A DNA stretch of 64,000 nt from DATAVB01 sp040414495 (GCA_040414495.1 JBEDUI010000071.1:11468-75467); one strand, 5' to 3'; positions 1-8,806 are shown, counted from the stretch's first letter. Made by a program: numbers and translations. Notes: generated by a model from the sequence alone, not told the origin.

Positions 1-2
1 TG

Positions 3-149
3 GCCGCACCGGAGCGGCCCAGTGTGGCCACGATGTTGCCGGTCGACGTGGTGATCCGGGAAAGCTGCGGATGCCCCGCTCAGCCGCTGTTGATCAAGGG
101 CATGGAGCTGTCGGCCAGGTCGACCACGTCCCGTTCGACGAACAGATAG
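3..149 (+). CDS. C-terminal fragment of a probable LacI-family sensor domain (partial, runs off the left edge)
   Basis: An open frame enters from the left edge and stops at TAG 147-149. Its first residues read VATMLPVDVVIRESCGCP, which matches the usual end of LacI/periplasmic-binding-like sensor domains, where a conserved (L/V)PxxLVxRES(C/T) strand closes the domain. Beyond that the frame runs another 20 or so residues into the 3' end of the convergent acyl-CoA dehydrogenase gene, giving a 70-base overlap. Only about 48 codons are visible, so the DNA-binding domain and ligand class cannot be judged. A chance open frame antisense to the neighbour is the alternative. Confidence 0.4.
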   Translation, partial: AAPERPSVATMLPVDVVIRESCGCPAQPLLIKGMELSARSTTSRSTNR

Positions 150-1951
150 CGGCCGCCCAGCACCCGCTGTGCCGCCAGGTAGTTGACCACGTCGTCGTTG
201 GCCCACAACTCGTGGAAGAGCCGGTTCACCCGACGGCGGGCGCCGGCGCAGAACAGGTCGGCCAACTCGACCGCGGCCGCCCCGTCCGGCGAACCGTCAT
301 CGAGCAGCATCCGGGCCCGGCAGATAGTGGCGCTCATCGCGAACAGCTCCGCGCCGATATCGACCAGCCGACCCAGGAAGCACTGCTTCTTCTCCAGCCC
401 GCCCTGCCAGCGGGACATCCCCCAGAACGTCGAGCGAGCCAGCTTGCGCGCCGACCGTTCCACAAACCGCAGGTGCGTGGCCAGCCCGCCGAAATCAGCG
501 AACGAGCGAGGCGCGTCACCGCGGCCGACCGCCAGAGTCGGCAGCCATTTCGCGTAGAAACCGCCGGCCCGCAGCGCCACCTTCGCCTTGTCCGCCAGCG
601 CTTTGTCCGGGTCGATGATGTCGCCGGCGACAGACAGGTGCGCGTCCACCGCCTCCCGCGCGATCAGCAGCCGCATGATCTCGCTGGACCCCTCGAAGAT
701 CCGGTTGATCCGCATATCGCGCAGCGCCTGTTCGGCCGCCACCGGCCGCTCACCGCGCGCGGCCAGCGATTCGGCCGTCTCGTAGCCGCGCCCGCCCCGT
801 ATCTGCACCAGGTCGTCGAGCACCTGCCAGCCGTGCTCGGTGCAATAGAGCTTGGCCAACGCCGCCTCGATCCGAATATCGTTGCGGTCCTCGTCGGCCA
901 TCAGTGCCGACATCCGTACCACCGATTCGAGCGCGAACGCCATTCCCGCGATATAAGCGATCTGCGCCGCCACCGCCTCGTGCTGGCCGATCGAATGTCC
1001 CCATTGGACACGCTCGGTCCCCCACTCCCGCGCCTGTTTCAACGCCCAGGTCGCCGCCCCCGCGCAGGCTGCTGGAATTGACAACCGGCCGGTGTTCAAC
1101 GTGGTCAGCGCGATCTTCAAGCCCCGACCCTCGGCCCCGATGACGTTTTCGGCCGGCACGAATACGTCGGTGAACTGGGTGACACCGTTCTCGATACCGC
1201 GCAGTCCCATGAACTGGTTACGGTGCAATACTTGCACGCCAGGCGAATCGGCCTCCACGACAAATGCGGTAATGCCGCCGGGATGGTCCTCGGATTTGGG
1301 TACGGCGGCCATGACGACCAGCAAAGAGGCGACAACGCCGTTGGTGGTCCACAGCTTGGTGCCGTTGATCAAATAACCGCCCTCGGTCGGTACGGCGGTG
1401 GCCCGCATCCGGGCCGGATCACTACCCACATCGGGTTCGGTGAGCAGAAACGCGCTGATCTCGCCTTTGGCGCAGCGCGGCAGATAACGCCGTTTCTGCT
1501 CGTCGGTCCCGGCCAGCGCCAACGGCTGCGGCACGCCAATCGACTGGTGCGCCGAGATCAGCGCGTTCAGCGCCGCGTGACTCTGCCCCAGCATTGCCAG
1601 CGCCCGGCCGTAATACAGGTGCGACAGCCCCATTCCGCCGTACTCGCGGGGAATCAACATCCCGAATGCGCCTAGATGCGCCAGACCCTTCACGACCCGA
1701 TCGGGAATCTTCGCATTGCGTTCGATCTCGAGCGGATCAACCTCGGAATGCAGAAACCCCGCCAGGCGGGTCAGAAAATCCTCGCCGCGACGTACATCGT
1801 CCGGGTCCGGCTTGGGATGTGGATAAATCAGGTCGAGTCTGAATCGACCGAGAAATAATTCCTTACCGAAGCTGGGCTTGCCCCATTCGCTTTCCCGGGC
1901 AGCCTCGGCCACCCGCCGCGCATCCTGTTCGCTGACCGAATTGCCATCCAT
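80..1951 (-). CDS. Long-type acyl-CoA dehydrogenase (FadE family)
   Basis: At 623 residues this is far longer than the ~380-residue short-chain enzymes and fits the FadE10/VLCAD-like class. It should oxidise fatty acyl-CoA to trans-2-enoyl-CoA with FAD and pass electrons to ETF. The flavin-contacting TEPDVGSD motif is at residues 171-178, RGGRGYE at 385-391, and the catalytic-base motif FEGSSEI places the base at Glu420. The ~180 residues after the core form the extra helical domain of long members. It starts with ATG and is followed upstream by a 107-base gap and the divergent SDR gene. Chain length preference cannot be read from sequence. Confidence 0.92.
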   Translation of the reverse strand: MDGNSVSEQDARRVAEAARESEWGKPSFGKELFLGRFRLDLIYPHPKPDPDDVRRGEDFLTRLAGFLHSEVDPLEIERNAKIPDRVVKGLAHLGAFGMLIPREYGGMGLSHLYYGRALAMLGQSHAALNALISAHQSIGVPQPLALAGTDEQKRRYLPRCAKGEISAFLLTEPDVGSDPARMRATAVPTEGGYLINGTKLWTTNGVVASLLVVMAAVPKSEDHPGGITAFVVEADSPGVQVLHRNQFMGLRGIENGVTQFTDVFVPAENVIGAEGRGLKIALTTLNTGRLSIPAACAGAATWALKQAREWGTERVQWGHSIGQHEAVAAQIAYIAGMAFALESVVRMSALMADEDRNDIRIEAALAKLYCTEHGWQVLDDLVQIRGGRGYETAESLAARGERPVAAEQALRDMRINRIFEGSSEIMRLLIAREAVDAHLSVAGDIIDPDKALADKAKVALRAGGFYAKWLPTLAVGRGDAPRSFADFGGLATHLRFVERSARKLARSTFWGMSRWQGGLEKKQCFLGRLVDIGAELFAMSATICRARMLLDDGSPDGAAAVELADLFCAGARRRVNRLFHELWANDDVVNYLAAQRVLGGRYLFVERDVVDLADSSMPLINSG

Positions 1952-2058
1952 TTCGCGCGTCCGCCCCCTTGGTTACTCGCCAGTACGCGACCCCTACCCC
2001 ATAGCGTGGCATTCACAACGTGCTCCGTCGACTGTGCGCCAGAGGCTAGGCTCCGGAT

Positions 2059-2952
2059 ATGGCAGCGCGCTGGGATAGTCGCGACATACCCAATCAAACC
2101 GGCCGAACAATTGTGGTGACCGGCGCCAACAGCGGCCTCGGGCTGGCCACCAGCCAAATGTTGACCGCTGCGGGCGCGCGCGTGATCATGGCTTGCCGGA
2201 ATACGGAAAAAGGGCAAGAGGTGGCACCCAAAGGCGCCGAGGTTTACCGCCTCGACCTGGCCGACCTGGCCTCGATCCGTACCTTCGCCAAAGATATGGC
2301 GGCCGTGCGGATCGACGTATTGATCAACAATGCCGGCGTGATGAACGTACCCAAAAGACAGACCGTCGACGGTTTCGAGCTGCAGTTCGGTACGAATTAC
2401 CTGGGCCATTTCGCCCTGACCGGCCTGCTGCTACGCCAGATCACGGACCGCGTGGTGACCGTGACCAGCGCCGTGCACATGATCGGGCGGATCAATTTCG
2501 ACGACCTGAACGGTGAGCGGCATTACCAATCGTGGCTCGCTTATGGACAGTCCAAACTGGCCAATCTGTTGTTCACGTACGAATTGGATCGCCGGGCTGG
2601 TGGCACCGGCCTGATCAGCGTCGCGGCGCATCCCGGCTACGCCTCCACCAACCTGCAAACCGGCCGCGCCCGGATGACCGGCAGCACGCTGAGCAGGCGG
2701 GGCGCGGAGCTGACCAACCGGATCTTCGGGCAGTCGGCGCGAATGGGCGCGCTGCCGCAGACGTACGCCGCGACCGCGCCCGACGTACGGGGCGGCGAAT
2801 TCTTCGGACCCGGCGGGCTGTTCCACCAACGCGGGTACCCGGAGCGGGTCCGGCCGTCCCGGGCCGCCCGCAACGTCGAGACCGCCCGCCGACTCTGGGA
2901 CGTGGCAACCCACATGACCGGGGTGAGCTACGAGTTTCGAGCCGAAGCCTGA
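2059..2952 (+). CDS. Short-chain dehydrogenase/reductase, retinol-dehydrogenase-like
   Basis: A 297-residue classical SDR. The Rossmann motif TGANSGLG is at residues 21-28 and NNAGV near 90-94. The catalytic triad is Ser137, Tyr162 and Lys166 (YGQSK). The long C-terminal part after the active site, with a FGPGG segment, is typical of the plant/actinobacterial protochlorophyllide/retinol-dehydrogenase-like subgroup. These are cytosolic NAD(P)-dependent oxidoreductases of uncertain substrate. It is divergent from the acyl-CoA dehydrogenase gene and lies 18 bases before an aldo/keto reductase on the same strand, so the two reductases and the NUDIX gene may be cotranscribed. Confidence 0.88.
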   Translation: MAARWDSRDIPNQTGRTIVVTGANSGLGLATSQMLTAAGARVIMACRNTEKGQEVAPKGAEVYRLDLADLASIRTFAKDMAAVRIDVLINNAGVMNVPKRQTVDGFELQFGTNYLGHFALTGLLLRQITDRVVTVTSAVHMIGRINFDDLNGERHYQSWLAYGQSKLANLLFTYELDRRAGGTGLISVAAHPGYASTNLQTGRARMTGSTLSRRGAELTNRIFGQSARMGALPQTYAATAPDVRGGEFFGPGGLFHQRGYPERVRPSRAARNVETARRLWDVATHMTGVSYEFRAEA

Positions 2953-2970
2953 GCCCTACGATCGGCAGTC

Positions 2971-3942
2971 ATGGAACAACGACGACTCGGCAAGACCGGC
3001 CGCGACGTATCGGTGATCGGCCTGGGCACCTGGCAGTTGGGCGCGGACTGGGGTTCGGTCCGGGAATCTGATGCCTTGGCGGTCCTCGACGCAGCCGCGG
3101 CCAGCGGAGTGACGTTCTTCGACACGGCCGACGTGTACGGCGACGGGCGCAGCGAGCAGATCATCGGCCAATTCCTGCGCACCAATCCGGATGTCATGGT
3201 CGCGACGAAGATGGGCCGCCGCGTCGAGCAACGGCCCGAGGCGTACACGCTGGCGAACTTCCGGGACTGGACCGACCGCTCGCGCCGCAACCTCGGCGTG
3301 CAGCGGCTCGACCTGGTGCAGCTGCACTGCCCGCCGACCCCGGTCTACTCCTCCGAGGAGGTGTTCGACGCGCTCGACACATTGGTCGAGGACCAGCGAA
3401 TCGCCGCCTACGGGGTGAGCGTAGAGACCGTCGCCGAGGCGCTGGCCGCGATTGCCCATCCCAATGTTTCGACCGTGCAGATCATCCTGAACGCCTTCCG
3501 CCGTAAGCCCCTGGAACAGGTGCTGCCAGATGCCAAGGCCGCAGGCATAGGGATCATCGCGCGGGTCCCATTGGCCTCCGGTCTGCTCTCCGGCCGGTAC
3601 ACCCACGACACGACCTTCGCACCCGACGACCACCGCACCTTCAACCGGCACGGCGAGGCTTTCGACGTCGGCGAGACGTTTTCCGGGGTCGATTACGACA
3701 CCGGGGTCGAGGCGGCCCGCGAATTCGCCGCACTGGCTCCGGCCGGCATCACCCCGGCCGCCCTGGCGTTGCGATGGATCGTGCAGCAGCCCGGCGTGAG
3801 CACCGTGATCCCGGGCGCCCGCAACGCGGAGCAGGCGCGGGCCAATGCCACTTTGGCACCGGAGCTATCGGAGCAGCAGCTGGCCCAGATCGCCGACATC
3901 TACGACAAGTACATCCGCCAATCCGTCCACAACCGCTGGTGA
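2971..3942 (+). CDS. Aldo/keto reductase
   Basis: A 323-residue (alpha/beta)8 NADPH-dependent oxidoreductase. The catalytic tetrad is readable as Asp51 and Tyr56 in FFDTADVYGDGRSE, Lys80 (VATKMG) and His119 (VQLHC). The C-terminal NADPH phosphate-binding segment VIPGARNAEQARAN is also present. It resembles the YajO/L-glyceraldehyde-3-phosphate reductase-like subgroup, often annotated as general stress proteins. The TGA stop shares its A with the ATG of the downstream NUDIX gene, so translation is probably coupled. Confidence 0.9.
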   Translation: MEQRRLGKTGRDVSVIGLGTWQLGADWGSVRESDALAVLDAAAASGVTFFDTADVYGDGRSEQIIGQFLRTNPDVMVATKMGRRVEQRPEAYTLANFRDWTDRSRRNLGVQRLDLVQLHCPPTPVYSSEEVFDALDTLVEDQRIAAYGVSVETVAEALAAIAHPNVSTVQIILNAFRRKPLEQVLPDAKAAGIGIIARVPLASGLLSGRYTHDTTFAPDDHRTFNRHGEAFDVGETFSGVDYDTGVEAAREFAALAPAGITPAALALRWIVQQPGVSTVIPGARNAEQARANATLAPELSEQQLAQIADIYDKYIRQSVHNRW

Positions 3943-4337
3943 TGCGGGCCATTCCGGCGGTCGGCGCCGTCATCGGCGATGGGCGTGGCCACGTATTGCT
4001 GGTGCTGCGACTGCGGCCGCCGGCGGTCGGGCGGTGGAGCATTCCCGGCGGCCGGGTGGAGGCCGAGGAGTCTTTTACCGACGCGGTCGTGCGGGAGGTA
4101 CGGGAGGAGACCGGGCTGCAGGTCACGGTCGGCCCGCTGCTAGGTCAATTGGAGCTGCCGGGTCGCGATCCCGGCACGGTGTACGACGTACACGACTACG
4201 CCGCGAGCGTGGTCGGTGGAACGCTGCGGGCCGGCGACGACGCCGGTGACGCGCGGTGGTTCAGCCGGGACGAGATGGCGCACCTGCCGTTGACCACCAA
4301 GCTGATCGACTACCTGGACGAGTACGGGGCCTTTTAG
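3942..4337 (+). CDS. NUDIX hydrolase
   Basis: A 131-residue single-domain NUDIX protein. The full Nudix box lies at residues 37-59, opening with GRVEAEE and closing with REVREETGL, and carries the metal-binding glutamates. It would hydrolyse a nucleoside diphosphate linked to another group. The short form with PGGRVE resembles ADP-ribose/8-oxo-dGTP-type housekeeping members, but the substrate cannot be assigned. I chose ATG 3942 because it overlaps the upstream stop (TGATG) and gives the normal family length; the frame stays open upstream. Its 3' end overlaps the convergent membrane-protein gene by four bases. Confidence 0.88.
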   Translation: MRAIPAVGAVIGDGRGHVLLVLRLRPPAVGRWSIPGGRVEAEESFTDAVVREVREETGLQVTVGPLLGQLELPGRDPGTVYDVHDYAASVVGGTLRAGDDAGDARWFSRDEMAHLPLTTKLIDYLDEYGAF

Positions 4338-5416
4338 AGAATCTGGCGGCGACGCAGCACGCCGGCCGCGATCAACCCGGCCGGCGCCGGGGCCCAGAAC
4401 GTCACCGCCCGGAAAATCAGCACCGACGGGACCGCCTGGACCGCCGGCACTCCATCGGCCAGCAGTACGCCGAGCAGCGCGGCCTCGGTCGACCCGGCCG
4501 CCGCCGGCAACGGCACCGCCGATGCGACCGCGGACGCGACCAGATACGTCGTGAAGATCATCACCGCGGCCGGTAGCGACCGTACCCCGCCGACCGCCAG
4601 CGTGCTGATCACGAAGCCGACCGCCAGCACGAGCGTCGTCGTGCCCGACGACACGCACGCGATCACCAGATCGCGCGGGCGCTGCAACAACAACCGCATG
4701 TGACCGCAGGTCCCGGCGATCGTGACCCGGGCTGACGGGCGGTGCCGCGGCAACAACGGCCGGTCCCGGCGGCGCAGCCACAGCAGCGCCAGCACCTCCA
4801 CCACGACCAGCAACGCCGGCTCGGCGTACCGATCGACCAGGTGGGCCAGCCGGGCGGCCGACACCCCGATACCGGAGACCAGGTGCAGGCTTTCCGAGAC
4901 CGCCCCCGGCACCGCGAGCACCACACCGGTCACGACCACGGTGTCGGTCAGCGGGCCGATCAGTTGCAGCGCGCTCACCGAGCCGACGGCGCCGGCCGGA
5001 GCCAGGCCACGACGGGTCAGGTAACGCGCGTTGACCGCCGCCCCGCCCAATCCGCACGGCGTGATGCGGTTGGCCGCCGCGGCGGCAAGTTGGGCCAGCA
5101 CCGCTTCGGGCAGACGTAGCCGCAGCCCGCTGGCAGCACGCAGCGCAAGGGCGGCGAAGCCGTAGTGCACGGCCGCCACGAGAACCAGCAGCGGCACCCA
5201 GGCCCAACTGACCCGGCCGAAGCCGCGACTCAATTGCTGACCGTAGTGCCAGAGGTCGTGCCAGGGCCGGTTGCACAGATCGACGACGGTGTCCAGGACC
5301 GGGGTCACGATGGCGAGCGCGGTCAGACCGCCGGCGATCACGACCAAAGCGGTGAGTAGGGGCAGAAGCGGCAGGTTGCGGCCCCAGCGCGCGGCTACGG
5401 CCTGCTGCGTGCTCAT
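4334..5416 (-). CDS. Polytopic membrane protein of the UPF0104 / lysylphosphatidylglycerol-synthase TM family
   Basis: A 360-residue protein with roughly eight hydrophobic segments. The family-typical central stretch NRITPCGLGGAAVNARYL corresponds to the conserved Pro/Gly-rich loop of AglD/LPG-synthase transmembrane domains. These proteins are linked to flipping or modification of lipid-linked sugars and phospholipids. The C-terminal aminoacyl-transferase domain of MprF is absent. The ATG is only five bases from a perfect 11-base inverted repeat and has no Shine-Dalgarno sequence, so a leaderless transcript controlled at that palindrome is likely. The next minus-strand gene carries a related site. 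Confidence 0.8.
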   Translation of the reverse strand: MSTQQAVAARWGRNLPLLPLLTALVVIAGGLTALAIVTPVLDTVVDLCNRPWHDLWHYGQQLSRGFGRVSWAWVPLLVLVAAVHYGFAALALRAASGLRLRLPEAVLAQLAAAAANRITPCGLGGAAVNARYLTRRGLAPAGAVGSVSALQLIGPLTDTVVVTGVVLAVPGAVSESLHLVSGIGVSAARLAHLVDRYAEPALLVVVEVLALLWLRRRDRPLLPRHRPSARVTIAGTCGHMRLLLQRPRDLVIACVSSGTTTLVLAVGFVISTLAVGGVRSLPAAVMIFTTYLVASAVASAVPLPAAAGSTEAALLGVLLADGVPAVQAVPSVLIFRAVTFWAPAPAGLIAAGVLRRRQIL

Positions 5417-5421
5417 ATACT

Positions 5422-5449
5422 GAAACTACTACGATCGAGTAGTAGTTTC
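5422..5449. promoter_or_regulatory. Perfect 11-bp inverted repeat operator abutting the start of the UPF0104 gene
   Basis: GAAACTACTAC at 5422-5432 and GTAGTAGTTTC at 5439-5449 are exact reverse complements separated by six bases. The repeat sits five bases upstream of the ATG at 5416. A TAGTTT hexamer in its proximal arm could serve as the -10 element of a leaderless promoter. A repressor bound here would block the promoter. The ACTAC/GTAGT half-sites resemble operators of BlaI/CopY-type winged-helix repressors, but that is inference. Confidence 0.65.
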
Positions 5450-5649
5450 GTTAAATCCGGATGATCGTCCGGAAACTCTTGATATCCAGCACATTCCGCG
5501 ACGTAGTCTCACGCCACATCACCAACGTCGCCCAACGCTCGCATCATCGCCCCATCAGTTCGCGGCTCCTTGCCGCGCACGACCATAAGTGGCCCGGCCC
5601 CGTGTCCGTCAACCCAGACCCCAACAGCAGATGGCGAAATGGGTACAGG

Positions 5650-7266
5650 TCAGTAGGTTGCGGACAGTACGTACCGACCTGGCCGGTCAACCGAGAGCCG
5701 GGTCCAGCCGGACTGCGGCTTCAAGGTCCCGCCGTCGCTGGCGTGCAGGAACTTCGACCACCGGACCCGCACCAGCGTGCTGCCCGCCCTCGGCATCTTC
5801 AGCGTGATGCTGGCCGGCGTGGTGCGAACCATGATCGCCGGCTGCGAGGCCAGCCCATTGGTGTCGGATACGCGGAATAGCCGCCACTGCGCGTCATGCC
5901 AGACCGGGGTGAGCCACGGCTGGTGCGAATTGACGATGTCGGACTCGGACTTGGCCGCGTAATCCGGCTTGGCGCTGGAGATCGCCACGTACTGTACGGC
6001 GTTGTTCCGCAGCCAGCGGTGGTAATCGCTCGCGGTGAGCGTGCCGGAGTAGAAGAGCGGATTGCGTACGGTGTCGATCTGCCGTTCCCAGCCGCGCGCC
6101 AACGGAACCGTGGCGGCCAACTGCTGCGCCTCCCAGTGCCCGTACTGCGGCACCGCCTCGACCCGGCCCCGGTCGGCCTTGAGCCGGGTCAGCTCGCGGA
6201 TCAGCGGCGCGGTGGCGGCCGCGCTGGTCAGCGGGGCGTCGCTGTGGGCCAGATCGCGGATCGGCGAGACGACCTGCCATATCACCGCGCCGATCAGGCC
6301 GAAGATCAGCAGGCCCTTACGGCGGGCGTCGGCGATCTTGGCCACCGAGGCCACCAGCAGCGGGCCGACCAGGAGCAGGCCGAGCCGCTCCACATTGGAC
6401 CCGACCGCGGTCGGGAACACCCAGGCCACGATGACGCCCATCATGTACACAGCCGTGCCGGCCCGCACCGCCCGCCAATTGCGCGGCACCAGAGCAATGG
6501 TCAACCCGCACGCAATCAGCGCCGGCACGCCGTTGACCACCGTGATCGGCTGTACGCCGCTGGTGCCGAAGACCAGTGCGACAACGCCGATCGGCAACCC
6601 GGCCGCCGCCCCGAGCACCAGCCCGCAGACCCAGCGACGGGTCAGCACGAACGCGGCCGCGGCGACGCCGACGAAAACGCCGGCCACCGGACTGAACAGA
6701 CTCGCCAGCAGGGCGAGCACCGCACCTATGGCCAACCGGACCGCACGGTTACCGGGCCGGCGCGCGTCCACCAGCGCTATCGCGGCAACAGCGGCGGCCA
6801 GCCCCAGGGTGAACGTGGCCCGGCCGGAGATGAGCCCGGTCCACAGTCCGGCCGCCGTCCACAGAGCGGCGATTCGGGGCCGCACGACGTGATGGCGGAC
6901 CAGGATGAGCGCGATCAGACCGGCACAGACAACCGCGGCGGCGGCGGTGACCATTCGGGTACCGCCGACGGCGAAGAGGTACGGAGCGAGCACGGAGTAC
7001 CCGGCCGGGTAGATGCCCGCGTACCAGCTGAAGTCGTACGCCGACCGCGGATAGTGCGCGGCGAAATCGGCGCGCGCAATCTGTGCGGCAAGGTCGGTTC
7101 CCGCGGTGGGGAACGCCAAAATCCACAGCGCCGCCAGCGCGGCGCTGGCCAGCATCGCCAGCGCGACCGGATGTGTCAGCACAGCAAAGCGGCTGCGCCT
7201 CGGGTCCGAGTTAAGCGTCAGCGGCCGTGGCGAACGGAGGAGTTCTCCGGCAGAGGTCACAGACAT
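5650..7266 (-). CDS. Large integral membrane protein, GT-C glycosyltransferase-like, with soluble C-terminal domain
   Basis: A 538-residue protein with a cytoplasmic basic N-terminus, about ten to twelve hydrophobic segments over residues 35-335, and a ~200-residue non-membrane C-terminus. The first periplasmic loop after TM1 holds an Asp (GTDLAAQIARADFAAHYPR), the position of the catalytic acidic residue in many GT-C polyprenyl-phosphate-sugar transferases. The tail contains RWLRNNAVQYVAIS, a segment common in actinobacterial GT-C-like proteins. No family can be named with certainty. A matching ACTAC-N6-GTAGT palindrome lies upstream, suggesting co-regulation with the adjacent UPF0104 gene. 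Confidence 0.65.
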   Translation of the reverse strand: MSVTSAGELLRSPRPLTLNSDPRRSRFAVLTHPVALAMLASAALAALWILAFPTAGTDLAAQIARADFAAHYPRSAYDFSWYAGIYPAGYSVLAPYLFAVGGTRMVTAAAAVVCAGLIALILVRHHVVRPRIAALWTAAGLWTGLISGRATFTLGLAAAVAAIALVDARRPGNRAVRLAIGAVLALLASLFSPVAGVFVGVAAAAFVLTRRWVCGLVLGAAAGLPIGVVALVFGTSGVQPITVVNGVPALIACGLTIALVPRNWRAVRAGTAVYMMGVIVAWVFPTAVGSNVERLGLLLVGPLLVASVAKIADARRKGLLIFGLIGAVIWQVVSPIRDLAHSDAPLTSAAATAPLIRELTRLKADRGRVEAVPQYGHWEAQQLAATVPLARGWERQIDTVRNPLFYSGTLTASDYHRWLRNNAVQYVAISSAKPDYAAKSESDIVNSHQPWLTPVWHDAQWRLFRVSDTNGLASQPAIMVRTTPASITLKMPRAGSTLVRVRWSKFLHASDGGTLKPQSGWTRLSVDRPGRYVLSATY

Positions 7267-7596
7267 CGTGGCTCATCATTCCAAACGGATCACGGAGGCT
7301 TCCGCCCATATGGGGTCAAGCCTCAACGAGTCTCCTGCCCACTCCGGCACTACCGCCCCCTTTTGAATCCCCGTAGGTCGGTTTCCCACTCACAACTACG
7401 CAAGTGTAGTAGCAGCCTCCGAAGAGGTCACCACTCCGCGAAACTCTCCTCGACCAACCCTAAGCGCAATCGCCCCAGCCGGTCGGGAGGCAACGCCCTG
7501 AACTCGACCCTGACACAACCCTGAGACAACTCCAGCGGCGATCGTGACATCAACCGTTGAAATCGACATTTGAATTACGTGAACGAAGCATGATCA
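7267..7596. other. Intergenic region between membrane protein and conservon
   Basis: This 330-base gap holds no convincing gene. It contains the ACTAC-N6-GTAGT palindrome (7395-7410). At the 3' end of the GTPase gene there is a short palindrome, GCATGAT-C-ATCATGC, at 7588-7602. No T-rich terminator is visible downstream of the conservon. Confidence 0.5.
7395..7410. promoter_or_regulatory. ACTAC-N6-GTAGT palindrome, second copy
   Basis: ACTAC (7395-7399), spacer GCAAGT and GTAGT (7406-7410) reproduce the half-sites and six-base spacing of the palindrome at 5422-5449. It lies about 130 bases upstream of the start of the large membrane-protein gene. It is likely bound by the same repressor. The arms are shorter than in the first copy. 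Confidence 0.45.
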
Positions 7597-8256
7597 TCAT
7601 GCACCTGCCGCCACCGCCATTTTCCGGCGCATTGCGTGTTCCACCACGGTGATCAGCGTCTGTTTGGTTGACGCAGTTTGCCGTGCGTCACACGCCACGA
7701 TCGGAACGGTTTCCTCCACCGCCATCGCCTCGCGCACATCCTCGATCGTGTGCCCCAGAACGCCGTCGAAACAATTCAGGCCCACGACGTACGGCAGGCC
7801 CCGATCTTCGAAGAAATCCACCGCCGAATAGCAGTCGTCGAGCCGGCGCGTATCGGCTAACACAACGGCACCGATCGCGCCGCGGACCAGGTCGTCCCAC
7901 ATGAACCAGAACCGCTGCTGACCGGGCGTACCGAACAGATACAGAATCAGGTCGTCGGCCAACGTGATCCGGCCGAAATCCATCGCGACCGTCGTCGTCG
8001 TTTTGTTGGGCGTATCGCGCAGATCGTCGATCTCGCGGCTGGCGTCGGTGATCATCGCCTCGGTGGTCAGCGGCGGAATCTCCGACACGGAGCCCACGAA
8101 CGTCGTTTTGCCGACGCCGAAGCCACCAGCCACGACAATCTTGGCCGAGACCAACTCGGACGAAACCGCCTGGGGCGCAGCGGCCCCCGCTCCGGTATCA
8201 GCGTGGCGGGGCGAGGTCATTTCCGCATTTCCGGTGTCAGAGCCGACGGAGTCCAC
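7597..8256 (-). CDS. cvnD: CvnD-type small Ras-like GTPase
   Basis: A 219-residue single-domain G protein of the MglA-related family that forms the last gene of actinobacterial conservons. The P-loop GGFGVGKTT is at residues 44-52, the switch I region TTTVAMDFG near 87-95, a G3-like FGTPGQQRF near 108-116, and NCFDG near 161-165 in place of NKxD. It is expected to act as a membrane-associated switch with the roadblock and kinase partners. The GTG start overlaps the DUF742 gene by 20 bases; an internal ATG at residue 13 is an alternative. Confidence 0.9.
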   Translation of the reverse strand: MDSVGSDTGNAEMTSPRHADTGAGAAAPQAVSSELVSAKIVVAGGFGVGKTTFVGSVSEIPPLTTEAMITDASREIDDLRDTPNKTTTTVAMDFGRITLADDLILYLFGTPGQQRFWFMWDDLVRGAIGAVVLADTRRLDDCYSAVDFFEDRGLPYVVGLNCFDGVLGHTIEDVREAMAVEETVPIVACDARQTASTKQTLITVVEHAMRRKMAVAAGA

Positions 8257-8806
8257 TGAGCACCCTTTCCATCAACACCAGCTGGGTCGCGTCGTCATCG
8301 GCCGCGACCGTTTTGTGAATCGTGATCAGACCGAGTTCGGCCATATCGCCCAGAATGACCCGGGCCACCCCGAGCGGAACCGACAACGCCGCGGCGACCT
8401 CGGCCACCGACCGCGGCCGGTCGCATACCGCCACCACGGAACGGTGTTCGCCCGTACTGCCGAGACGGCCACGCTGGGTGGTCGACACCAGCGTCTCCAC
8501 GTGCAGGTCGCGCGAGGGGCGGGTCCGCCCCCCGGTCCAGGCGTACGGCCGTACCGCTTGGGCGGTGTCCTCGATCCGTCCGTCGGGCATACCGTGCCGG
8601 GGATGGGGACTCGGCCGGGGCCGGGGCGGCGTGGTGGTGCTGGTGCTGGTGCGCACGGCGTTCGCTTCGGGCTCGTGGTCGTCCTCGTGACGCCTTCTGC
8701 GGCCGCGGCGAACGTTCGGTGGTCGCCAGCCGCGGTCGCCGTCGAGCAGGTCCTCCAGTCCGACGTCGTCGTGGTCGGCGACGCCGTCCTCGGACTCGAG
8801 GCTCAC
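8237..8806 (-). CDS. cvnC: CvnC-type DUF742 winged-helix protein
   Basis: 189 residues. The conserved DUF742 core fills the C-terminal half: RPYAWTGGRTRP opens it, followed by the LHVETLV and RSVAEVAAALSVPLGVARVIL segments, a helix-turn-helix-like fold, and the LITIHK strand. The N-terminal 80 residues are charged and low-complexity (runs of R, H, D, T and P), longer than in most homologues. I chose GTG 8806 because it makes a GTGA overlap with the upstream roadblock stop. The open frame extends further, but only antisense into that gene. Confidence 0.88.
   Translation of the reverse strand: MSLESEDGVADHDDVGLEDLLDGDRGWRPPNVRRGRRRRHEDDHEPEANAVRTSTSTTTPPRPRPSPHPRHGMPDGRIEDTAQAVRPYAWTGGRTRPSRDLHVETLVSTTQRGRLGSTGEHRSVVAVCDRPRSVAEVAAALSVPLGVARVILGDMAELGLITIHKTVAADDDATQLVLMERVLSGLRRL

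Noticed and set aside
5461..5880. 139-codon plus-strand open frame beside the UPF0104 promoter
   Set aside because: Most of it is antisense to the 3' end of the large membrane-protein gene, it has no ribosome-binding site, and its residue pattern is like shadow frames.
5896..7524. 542-codon plus-strand open frame
   Set aside because: Antisense to the polytopic membrane-protein gene; hydrophilic low-complexity product with no motif.
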